Assembly (NCBI RefSeq): GCF_015832195.1
Contig: NC_052027.1
Span: 20,806,688-20,870,687 of the forward strand
Direction: 5' to 3'
DNA length: 64,000 nucleotides
DNA from: Motacilla alba alba
Taxonomy: Eukaryota; Chordata; Aves; Passeriformes; Motacillidae
The notes below the pieces were generated by a model. The model made no database searches and was not told the origin of the DNA. It worked only from the letters and a program-made list of their open reading frames with translations. Below are positions 40,393-51,900 of this stretch, in pieces. Position 1 is the first letter of the stretch. The number at the start of each line of letters is the position of its first letter. The position numbers were made by a program, and so were the translations under genes.

Positions 40393-40721
40393 TGTAGGAA
40401 AGATGTTTGCATGCTGTTCTTGTGAGCCAGCAAAAGCTTTCTGATGATAAGGAAAGCCCTGTATCTCTCTCGAGGAAGACACCAAGGTTGTCACTAGGAC
40501 AATGTGATGAAGGAGAGAAAAGATACGGACTTTGGCTGGCTCACAGAATGACATGGCTCCTTGTTCACCTATTGAGAACTTTGTTTCTTTCTTATGACCA
40601 ATGGGCAATGTAAGTGTCTGTTAAGTAAATGTAAATATCTTGAAAAACTATAAAAGCAACATGTTGCTCTAATAAATTCTCTTATACACCCTTCTGATGG
40701 AGTCTTGGTGCTTTGCACCTT
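40393..40721 (+). mobile_element. Candidate endogenous retrovirus LTR
   Basis: It starts TGTAGGAAAG and has a TATA box (CTATAAAAGC, about 40649), then AATAAA 20-odd bases later and a U5-like segment (GGAGTCTTGGTGCTTTGC). GTCAC occurs immediately before 40393 and again at 40722-40726, a possible 5-bp target duplication. The 3' end lacks a clean CA, so the right border is uncertain and could reach about 40740. Confidence 0.5.
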
Positions 40722-41698
40722 GTCACACTCTATAATGACAGTTCACTGTCCTCCTTCGTACTCCATAAAAATTCTTTCTTCTCCATGCTGGTAGAAAAAC
40801 TGGTTTGAAAGCCCCAAATCCCACAGCTGCACTGGTAGGACGCCTCACAGCCTCTTGAAGGGACCCTGGTTATCACACAGAGGTCCTGCAATCTTCAAAC
40901 CTGATGTCACTGATAATATTTTGCTTAATTTGCACGTCCTCTTCACTTGCAGACACAGGGTGTAATGGAATGATGTGTCTTGTTCATCTTTCTAAGTCAG
41001 GACCAGCCTAGACTCATCCAGGGCTGAATTTCATCCAGCTCAGAATGAGGAATTTACTTCCTACTTGTTTTCTTATTGACTCTGAGATCACCAAGATGAG
41101 TTTCACTAATATCTCACAGGGCTCCTGGCCTGGGAATACCCTGAAAGATATCATTGCAATTCTTTCATAGAAAACTGCTATCTAAATTATTACTATTAAT
41201 AATAATTATTATTTTCTGCTATAATTTTACCTGTTATACCTGGACTTTGAATTTGGTTCCAATCTGATGTAAGTTATCTCCCTACCTCCTGGCACAACAG
41301 AGTTCTTGCAGAGCAAAGTACCCATGTTAAATTGGCTGTAAGCCAGCTCCAGAGGCACTGGTGAAACAAAATCCAGCTCTATGCAACCATTATGGATCAG
41401 GAATAATTAATAGGCACAGGCATAATATTTCTAGCCTTCACTAGGAGCTTTGAAAATGAATCAGCTCAGAGCCCACAGAGGAAAAACAACACCAGCTCTC
41501 TCTGTTTCTGCTGCAGCAGAGCTTTCAGCAGGGAGCAGCCACGGGGACCCAGCAGCCCTCTCTGAACTGGCCATCACTGGGGCCGGCGTGGCCGGCAGTG
41601 AGGCACTGCAAGACAGCACAGAGCTGCCTCGGGACAGCGCCCACAGGGGTGGAGCACTAGAAGGACCCCCAGGGTAGCTAAAACCAGGGCTAAAAAGG

Positions 41699-41725
41699 AA
41701 AAAAAAAAAAAAAAAAAAAAAAAAA
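41699..41725 (+). repeat. Poly(A) tract, 27 A
   Basis: Uninterrupted A run following GC-rich sequence (41.46-41.69 kb). It could be a retroposed tail, but no parent transcript was recognised. Confidence 0.9.
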
Positions 41726-42624
41726 GCCACCTGAGTGTGATGAAATATTTTGCTGTGGAGAAGAGAGGATTTGCTGTAAATCGTGCTGTGAGAACACATC
41801 TCGCCTGTGATTTATCCAAGCTTCATGTGCAGTGGCACTCTGGCTGCTGGAACCCAACTTCACCTGTTACCAGTTCATGAAGCACAGACTGAGTCTGAAA
41901 GGTTTTTGCTTTACTAGACACAATGTTATTAAAGATTTATCAACAGCACCACGGCAGAAAGCTTTTCCTTGTGACCACAGTGTAAAGTGGCCTGAGCTCC
42001 AAAATAGCAAGGGCAGCTCAGGATTCACCCAAAATGTTCTTTTATGCCAAAGCAATGGTACTGAATAAACTGGAGCAATGTTGCCACATACCTGTCTCAT
42101 CTCCTGCCTCTGATTTCTTTCTTTCATTTGGCTCTAATAACATCCCTATGCAGTGGGTGAGATGAAGATAGAAAATTACCCCCTCCCCTGAATCCTATAA
42201 TTTTGAATTTTCATCAGGCTGTTGTTTCACTCATGTCCAAAACTTGGTGATGCCCCGATGCTCTGCTCTGGTCCCTTTGCCTGGCGCCTGGCACGAGGCT
42301 GCTCCTGCAGAGGCAGAGGGCTGGGGCATGCTGTCCAGCACAGGCACCAGCACAAGGACAGCCTCCCACTAACCGCTGCTCCTCTCCCCAAAGGGCCACA
42401 AACCAGCGGGCAAGGAGGGGAGTCCAGTTCCCACTCATCAGGGAGTCAGTCCACAGAAGGACACAGGATGAAGAGGATCTCTCCTCCTGATGAAGTTATC
42501 TCAGAGATCCTCCTCCATGACCACTCAGGTCCTATTCAACAGAATCCAATGCCAAGCTCTGGGGCTCCTCTTGTCCCCAAAGAGTCTTGTAGCAGCAGAT
42601 GCAATCCTGGCTGTGGGTTAGTGA

Positions 42625-42885
42625 CTGTACTTAAGGTTTCAAGTTGTGTCAGGGGAGATTTAGATTTGATATTAGGAAATATTTCTTCACAGAAAGGAAT
42701 GTCCAGCCCTGGCACAGGCTGCCCAGGGCAGTGGTGAAGTCACCATTCCTGCAAGTATTTAAAAAACATGTGGATATGGGACTTTAGGGCATGGTTTAAT
42801 GGTGAGCATGGTGGTGGTGCCAGATCAGCCTTGATTATATTGAGCTCTTCTCCAACCTTAACAATTCTATGATCCCATGATTCTC
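42625..42885 (+). mobile_element. CR1 LINE fragment
   Basis: Contains the AGGGGAGATTTAGATT, CACAGGCTGCCCAGGG and CCAACCTTAACAATTCTATG landmarks of the CR1 3' end. Confidence 0.9.
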
Positions 42886-44654
42886 CTGCTACAGCAACAA
42901 GTTCCTTTGGTGGGATGCTCAATACTGCTCATAGGGGCACCCAGGCCTGCAGTTCCCCCTTACCCAAAGGCACAGACCAGTAACAAAATGGTCTACAGGG
43001 TTTTCCTTACATGAAGGCCCTTTTTGGGTGGTCCAAGTAGCACTTCAAATGAACTGTGTGTCAAAGTCCCTTTACAGCAAGCACCAGTGCGCCTCCAAGG
43101 CTTCATGGGCATTGACTCTTGGAACTCCCAAAATGACACAACATCAAGGATTAACCCATAGACACCCAGTCTTTGAAATTATGAGCCCTGTTTAACTCCA
43201 GATCCCAAAACAAGCTAAGCAGAAAAAGCACAATTTTGAAATCAGGTGAAAACGTTAAAAATCCTGGTGCAAATATCCTGAAAAATTTAACCATGAGAGG
43301 CAAGAGCCCAGGAGGGGTCAGTCAGCAGCCGCAGGAGGGCAACAACCAAGGGGTGTTCCTGTAAGAAATAGCACTGCATTAACTACAAGAAAAGCAGCAG
43401 CATTCTTCTCTCAGATTTTATTTCAATTTAATTGACAGCTTCACCCCATTGAAAAAAGAAATACATTAATTTCTAAAGGATGTACGTTCAGAGAGATTAA
43501 TACAGGACACAGGCCCTGTGAAGTGCAGCAAACTGAATCTTGCCACCACAGCCAAGGCATGGCATAACATGGAGTAACATCTGTGCACACAGACTGGCAG
43601 GGAAAAGCATCCACAATGGCACATTTTGATCAAATATGTTTTCAGTTTATTATAATATGAAAAAAATAGCAACAAGTGAAAGAAACAAAAGGAATAACTT
43701 TGTCTTGGAAAAGGCACTTTTAACTGCGAACTCCATCCAGCAGCTGTAAAGCAGCCCAGTGCATCCCAGAATGAATCATCCCTTCATTCCTACTCCAGCT
43801 CATCAGGCACATCACCCTTCACCAAGTCCTTTAGATAGCAGTCTGGCTTTAAAAAGAATTGTGCAAATTCTTTGTAGGATCTATCACTGCTTCCCAGCTC
43901 TCTGCACACAGATGGTCCCATACTCCGCCTTAATCATTTCCACAGCTCAGGCCTGCTAAGCTCCTGTACAATTCCTGCCTACAGCATAGCAGCCACAGTG
44001 TTCACAAGGATGGCCTCCACCCTCGGCATGGAACCACCTACAACCCAGCCAGGACAACTTCCCTGCACAAAGTCTGAACCATGTTTATAAATTAATACCA
44101 GCACAGTTTCAGCAGCAAAGGCCAAGCTGTTCTTGATTTGCCAGGGAAACCAGAATTCTGCAGCTGAACAGCTTCATCCAAGACCCTGCTCGATTTATTC
44201 CCAAGTCTGTAACACTGTTTGCCCAGGAGGACCTGACTCCCATGCAGGTGCACATGTGCTTCCTCCAGGAGCTGAAAATGGAATTATCACTGTCCATATG
44301 CTCTGCATAGATGTGCTTGCAGAGAAGCAAGCTCCTGAAAGAAAAATATTCTAAGAATGTCTCCCAGCCTGTGCACATGCCAATTGTACAGGCAGCCTGA
44401 CATTCAGTGTTCATATTAATAACTGGCACTAATGAAGGAACAAATTGTTCTCTATTCTTTGCTGTTACGTCCTTTAACACTAGGATGAACCCAGACTCAC
44501 TTTTTCTTCCTCCTTCCAGCTCTAACCCTTGGCATAGCTCATTCTGGATCATTTTTTTTCCCTGAGAGACATCCTCATCTCAAGCAACCTCAAGAAGGAA
44601 GGAAAATGTAGCCTTAGCCATAGTAAATTTTCCTGTACCATACTGGGAAAGAAT

Positions 44655-45135
44655 ACTTCCCCCAGCCCTGGCACAGGTTGCCCAGAGAAGCCATTGCTGC
44701 CCCATCCCTGGAGGTGTCCTTTTGAAGCTGTCTAGTAGTTTAATATCATTCTTATATTGTGATGCCCAAACTGCCCCCAGCACTTGAGGTGAGGCCGTCC
44801 CAGTGCAGAGCAGAGAGGGACAATCCCCTCCCTGGCCCAACTGGCCATGCTGGGCCTGGTGCCCCCCAGAACAGGGATGTTCCTCCTGGCTGCCAGGGCA
44901 CTGCTGACTCATTTCCAATTTTCCATCTATAAGGATTCCCAGGTCCCTTTGCATGGTGCTGCTCTCCAGCATCTCATTGCCCAGCCTGTCCATACATCCA
45001 GGGTTGCACCATCCCAAGTGCACAATCTGGCACTTTCCCTCGTAGAACTTCACAGGGTTTGTGATTGTCCAGCCCTCCCATTTGTCGAGGTCTCTCTGCA
45101 GTCTCCCTCTACTTCACTGGGAAAGGGAAAGCTAA
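44655..45135 (-). mobile_element. CR1 LINE ORF2 C-terminal fragment
   Basis: The minus-strand frame reads KFYEGKCQIVHLG, then LGNEMLESS and RDLGILIDGKL, characteristic of the CR1 ORF2 end. It accounts for the 157-codon frame here. It sits just beyond the CARD19 3' end. Confidence 0.9.
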
Positions 45136-45846
45136 ATGAATCTGGAACACTTTCTTGGTAGTCTGAAGTGCTTCAGGTCAGACATTCCATTCCCTGGAAC
45201 AGCCCACGGGCTGGGAAGCAGCCTGCAACAGCCTCAGGGCATTCAAACCAGGGCCAGCAGCTGTGTCAGACCAGGAACAAGGCAGACTGGGATGAGGCAT
45301 CAACAGGGAATCAGAAGACTCAAGGCACACATCAAGGGAACTGGCCCAAATAAACTTCACAGGTGCCAGTACCCACCTGAGCTCAGGCAGTGACTATAAA
45401 GGGTCTAGACAAAACAGTGCTGACATGGAGATCCATTTCTTGGTAAGGGCTTTGAGTACAAGTATTTAAGTTCTTTTCTTAAATTAATTCTCACAAAAGG
45501 AAAGCCAGAGTTCTTCAAACAGTTGTGATCCTTCATTCCAGTATAGAAAACACATATGCAAACATAGCTTCAGACCCATGCTCACGTACGAGATCATTTT
45601 AAAGCTTGTAATAAAAATATTTTTATATAAACAATAAATACTTCAAGCATTTACAAAAATAAACAGTCCATTCCCATAAAGAAGGACATTTATAGCAGAA
45701 ATTCTGAATACATCTGGAGGCGAGGCAAGGCAATTATCGATTAAGCTAGTTAATAAAATCTTTGGTATGAGTACAGGACATTTTTATCCACTGTTGGCTT
45801 CCTTTGGCCGGTGTACTGTACAGACAAGCAAAGAAACAGCTTTTCC

Positions 45847-45959
45847 TTAATTTCTTGACATGTCTTCCAAATACAACATACAAATACTTCTAACATGTCT
45901 TCCTATGATAATAGGAGAAAAACCCAAGATTCTCCTGGCTCTTCCAATGACTTGCGCTT
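45847..45959 (-). CDS. CARD19: CARD19 coding exon 6 with stop
   Basis: The acceptor is CTGTTTTAG. It encodes a basic tail with RRILGFSPIII and RHV, matching the human C-terminus, then TAA at 45849-45847. I found no canonical AATAAA on the minus strand within about 500 bp downstream, so the 3' UTR end is unresolved; minus-strand AATAAA motifs occur much farther on, near 44.19 and 43.42 kb. Confidence 0.93.
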
Positions 45960-48900
45960 CTAAAACAGAATGATGAGAGGAAAAAGAGAAAGTGAACACA
46001 GTTAGATTTCATTTTAGCTAGGAAGCAGCATCTGCAAAAAATAAAAACCAATTGAAAATAACTTTAGAGGAAAGCCCATTTCCTTCAATTTGTAGAAATC
46101 AACTGCCAAGAGAGGCAAACAAGGAATCTGTTCAGATTCATTGCTACAATTGAGACAGGAAGAGGAGATTGATCAGTTAGGGAAGGGGGCAGCTTCACTC
46201 CTGAGCACAGCACTGGATGGTGTGGAACCAGTGTGGACTATCAGGTGGCACTCAGAACTAACACCCAGAGCCAGAAGCATGGGGACAGCTGTAGCTGCTG
46301 GAACTCAGCAATTCCAGCCAGCATCCCCCAGCCCTGGCCAGGCTTCCACCAGCTCCCAAGGGGTATGGGAGCCACAAGGTTTTGGGTCTGTCTCATGACT
46401 ACTGGGAATCATGACCCATTGCTATAGCAACAGGACTTCACATGACTACTGTATTTAAAAAGCGCCCCTATTTGTGGCATCTTCTGTAGGCAAAATATCC
46501 ATTATTTATACCTCAGCATGTTTGCTGTGCAATTTGTATCTGGAGCTCATTAATGAATGATATCACCTTGACCCACCCCGTTAGGGAGCCCTGTCAGATG
46601 AGGAGCCCAGCTCATTCCATCTCTGCTGAGGGAAGGCAGCCAGGAGGAGCCCCTGAGAAGCTCACCCGAGTTACAGCAGTACCAGAAAAGGGCCAGTCCT
46701 GCAGCCACGCTGAAACACGCCAGGAAGAACACTGGGCCTACAGAAAATGGCAAGAAAATATATTGAGACAGAGCAGGGCAGCAGAAGTTTAGCTCAGTTC
46801 CCAAATCATCAATTGCTATCAATATGCATAATTAAACATATTCAAATGAAGTTAACATAGTCACAATTCTGTATGTTCTGTAGCTAATGTACAGTGAAGC
46901 ACATTTATTAGACTGCAATTAATTTTTACTACACTTGCTTTGCCACCATTCCCTGTTCCCCTCTCCTCATCTAGCTACAGACTATGGTATTTAAGGAAAA
47001 GTTTCCAAACCAAATCTCCTGGAAACTGCCTGCCTGGAATTACACACAGTTTAATGGTGATGGTCAGTACTGATGTCCAATAAAATCTTTCTAATTCATA
47101 CTTATCCACTGACAAAACAGCGTGAAGATTTACATCTGCTTCTTTATTACCTAATACTCTGTTTGTAGTTACTATCTCACTAGAAACAGAGATACAATTA
47201 AATTACACATCTACTTGTAGATACAATTAAGCTACACATATCAATTTAAGGATAAGTGTACTACCTCAACAAATTCCTGGAGCTGACTGCATGGACAAGG
47301 ACATTGGAAAAACAGCAAAGGAGCACAGATTTGGTTGCTCTTTGGCATGTAACCTCCCAAGGAAGGTGGCTAGTGGCCAAACAATCTCTAGTCTGAGGCC
47401 AGGTCAGAAAAAAAAAAAGGTAATAAGTAAAAAAACCAAAAAAAAACCCCAAAACTACTTCATTTTCTTATTTCCAAGCACTTTCTCTGTTCATCCTGTA
47501 CTGCTATGCTGCAGACAGCAACAGCAATGTGTAAAGTCTGAAGAGCAATTTGGTTCAATATTCACAGAAACACCACCACCACAGGCAAAAATATACACTG
47601 AGCTAAACAGTGTTTCTGCTACTTATTTCAGTTTTCTCTCAGGAAACTGCAAAAAAGGTGTAATTCATAGAAGGTGCTTTGAATCTCTCATTATTGTATC
47701 TAAATCTCTAAATAAAATACTGAGCTTAAATGATACAATAGCTCATTATAAATTGTGAGAACGCTTCATCTTTGAGATCTTCCTTTTCAAAATATCCTGC
47801 CATAAAAAAAAATTGTCTCTGTAATCTGGCATTGAACAGAGGAAGGTGAAACTAATTAATATGTTTTCCTAAGGAAAATATATTTAAGCTTTTCCCTCCT
47901 TTCTGTCATTGCTTTCAAATGACTTGTAGTTAAATTGAGAGCTTAAAAAAATTGAAAAAAATTGAAAGCCAGATCAAAAAGTTATTGATGGCCTTATGCA
48001 AAATGAATAGACCTTACTGTTCAGGCATTGAAGAAATCACAGGAAATTACGCGCACAGCTGTAATAGTGTAAGTAATACCATTGTAAATATTGATTAAAC
48101 TCTACAGTCTCTTCAATTTCCTGGCACTGGTTTCCTTGACAGTAACTCAGTACATTATCCTCCATTAATTCTACTTAACTTGTGACAGTAAAGACATCAT
48201 AAGCCAAAGTAATTGTTATATGCAGTGCAAATTACATGATATAATAAATTGCATCATAATCTGCAAAGCCATTCCATCCGGTGACACTGTATGATTTATT
48301 TACCCCTGTCATTTAGCATATATTGCTCCTTGTCAGTGTCTATCTCTGTGGGATCTGGGGTTTCTAGAAATAAAAGCAACACATGAAAAGTTAGTACTCA
48401 GCTCAAGCAAACAAACAAACATAATCAGCACGTGCAAAATGGTGCAAAACACCACATTTCAGAAAAATATCCAATACTGACATAAAGTATTAACCCCTAC
48501 AATGGTAAGCCATTGCTAGAGTTAAAGCTGGACTGACCAAAAGACATAGGCATAGAGTCTTGCATCTGAATGCAACTACAAATAGCTGCAGCCCCACCCT
48601 GATCAACTTAAGCACTGACCACATAAATAACATTACACTTTTTTCCTAAGTTAGGAAAGCAGAAGATAATCCTTCTCAATACCAGCAGTTTTCATTGTAA
48701 AACACAGAAACTCTTTGTTAACAGATGCACTAATCTCAAGACACCTCTATGATTTAATGTATCACCATTCTTTGTTCTTGAGCAAATCTCCGGGCACTGA
48801 TGTATTCAGCAGGTAAAGCACATAGGAAAAAACTTATTGGTGTAGATTATTTACTAAATGCAGGTCTCAGCTGAAGGCATGCCCACCTCCTTTAAAACTC

Positions 48901-51900
48901 TGTAGGTTCTACATGCTAACATTTGGCACAAGTAATTTCAGTCCCTATCTTTCTGCAAATTCTAGTAGAAAAGGAGGCTGGCCATAGGACAAGGTGTTCA
49001 GTAGTTTCCAGTCTGGGCAGAAAGACCCTTTCAGAGCTGCCTTTGCCACACAGATGTGGAGATTATGCTGTCTGCAGAAGGGGGATGCACAGCTGTCACC
49101 AGACACAGCAGAGGCGTGACTTTCCACGACACATCCGATCTGCAGACACATTACTGATCTGCAACTGTTTTAGCCAAACCTTTCTGTAGTCATGCAATCA
49201 CAGAATCATAAAGGTCGGAAAAGACCTCTACGATCACCAAGTCCAGCTGTCAAAGGGCTAGGAGGGTTAAAAAAGGAAAGGAAAAAAGTAAAAGCTCTGA
49301 ATCTGGCTGCCAATAGGGAAGAATTTAAGATTGATTGGTTTCAACTGCTCTCCTTCTTTCACATGACACCAGGATGTAGGAGAAGTGCCTCAAAAACTGC
49401 CCTGTCCAGGGGCACATCCAGGGGCGACAGGGGAACATCCATCTCCCCTGCTAAGGATATCTCGCTCTGTGGAGGACAGGGCATGGCCCTGGAGCAGGAC
49501 AGAAGCATCTGGCACCCTTTGCTGTGACGCCTGAGAGTCACCGGAACAGCAAGGATTGCTGCAAAGCTTCCATGAGCTTGGTGTGCCCCTAGCAGCCTCA
49601 CCCAGCCTGCCCCTTTGAGGAGCTGATGTCCTTCCTAGAAATTCCAGGTAGGAAATCCTCACATTGCACATGAGAGCACAGACAAATCTCTGCCACTTCT
49701 ATCGCTGCACAGGGCTGATCCAGGCCTTTATCCTTTAAGTCTATTTCAGCATGGAGAGAAATAAAAACACTTTCTGAGTCCCTTGGAAACTCCCATTTGC
49801 TTCAACAGCTCTGAGCTGCCCATACCATGTGCCTTCCCTCCCCTCTAGTGGGAATGTTCAGACATTACCAGACACTTCATTGGCAATTTACACTTCAGGC
49901 AAAGAAATTTTGTTCTAGCACAAATTTTAAAGCTATCTTAAAAATGAAAAATAAATATTTGAAAGTATTTCCTCTGCTGAAAAAATCTGTCGTATGTATA
50001 GCTGCATGTAATCTATTACAGAACAACGGAGTTCATCCATGAACCATCCATGTCCTCACTGATAATTTCTCCAGCTGTTTGTAATGCTGCTTGTTTCAGC
50101 TCAGCCTGCATTTAGAAGATCAAAACATTGCCTTCAAGCTGCTGTGAGGCTCAGTCAGTTGGGGCTCATCTGAGATTCTGAGGCAGGATGGGCCCAGACT
50201 TCCCCAGTTCAAAAGCATTCAGGTATGGATGTGGGGCAACTCTGAAGCCTCCCCATGCAGGCAAGAAAATGGTCCTCCACCAGTTTGTGCTGGGTAGATC
50301 CAAATTGCTTCTTTCAAAATGAAAGACAAAATGAAGGAAATTACAATTTTACATTACAAATTCCCCTTACTTTTGGAAAACTCAAGTCAGAAGGAATTAA
50401 AGTATACCCCAAAATGATTTAAGTAATTTGTTTATTTGTATTATTTATAATCTGTTTAGGTTGTTTAAATGACCTACATTGCATCTGAAATTAGGTTTTG
50501 TAATACACTGGTGAGGAAATCCACAACTCAATCAACTTACAAGTCAACTTACTCAAGATTTTCCTGCTTGGCAGGTCATTAAACAGCTGTTCAGCATTGA
50601 TCTGCAGAGCCCTGTAAAACTCCTGACAGTGTCTGTCTCCTTTCTTTTGGAGGTGTTTTAACAGATCTGAGAGCCTGGTAGGGAGTGATGCCTTTGGGTT
50701 CCTGAACTGCAAGAGAAAAGTGCTCATCAGAAAAGAGATTAAAACAGAAGAGAGATTAAAAGATCAATTTTACATCACTATGCCACTTATGTGGCTTCTT
50801 TATGGAGCTTCTTTGATATTTACTAAAAGAATGGGCCAAAAAGGGAAACCTAAAAAGTACATGCAGTGCACAGTCTTGAGCTCCATGTGGTCAGCAGTGT
50901 CTGATGAAGAGCATATGGTCTCTGCCTCTCCTTCTGCTTTTTTCTGTCCCAATCAAGTGAAAGATGGGATTTGATGCATTTGATGTCTTCCCTGCATCCA
51001 AGCTGACATGGTACTTGCTATTCTACAGTTTAATTCTGGCAGCTGTAGATAGAATATTTCAGCAAATCTTATAATTTGAACTAAAGTTTGATGCATTCAA
51101 GTTTGCCCTTAACTGCCTAGTAATGATCCCTGAAAAGGCACTTTATACTGCTTATTCTAGTCCCAGTACGGGAGTGTTCATTATCCCAAGATTGGTATTT
51201 CATGGTTTTTGTTGTTTCCAGCCAATTAATTGCTGTACACCCACTTGAACAGGCACAAATTCCCATTACTCAGGCTGGCAAATAGTTGCAGTGGGAAATA
51301 CATTTTTTCTGTAGTGCTAAATGCGATGAGTATTAGGAGACCTTACAAAGAGAAGGAAAATTCATCCCTAGCTTTATACATCAAACCGTTTTCAGTTTAT
51401 TTCAAAAAAATCCAAAGCCATTCTCAGCAAAGCATCATATTTCATAGCAGCACAGTGGAAAACCTTTGTAGCATACTGAGTTAGGAACAATTGCTGCTTG
51501 AGGGGGACAAGAATGCCACAGATGTTACACAATACTCCTTATTCTGACAAAATTCCCACCGGTCTACCAGATACAGCTGAGATTATAAGCTTCCTAAACA
51601 TTCAATAGAGTTGACACAAACTTGCCTGATCTATTAAAAAAGCAGTTCATTTCTGCCTAAGTGCAGAAGTCACAAATCATGTTTCAGATTCTTTATGGGT
51701 TTATTTTGAAGCTCTTGAGGGAAGTGGCACGACTGGCTCAGTAAATGATCTAGCTCTGCTCTACACCACAAAACACTAATTGTCCCCATGAAGTTTGATT
51801 CTGGTAGAACTGGACCTATTTTTCCTGATGTTAAAATACTATACGTCAAAACTCTCTGCAGACATGAAGCCAGCAGAGGGTAAGTACAAACTATTATAAG

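Larger units (their letters stand above)
36671..45846. other. Gap between the convergent NINJ1 and CARD19 3' ends
   Basis: About 9 kb with four CR1 fragments, one LTR and a poly(A) tract. It may include the CARD19 3' UTR at its right end. No further coding exon was recognised. Confidence 0.6.

Noticed and set aside
40204..40608. 134-codon minus-strand frame
   Set aside because: It overlaps the LTR-like unit antisense and has no recognisable domain.
44580..45053. 157-codon minus-strand frame
   Set aside because: It is the C-terminal part of CR1 ORF2, not a host gene.
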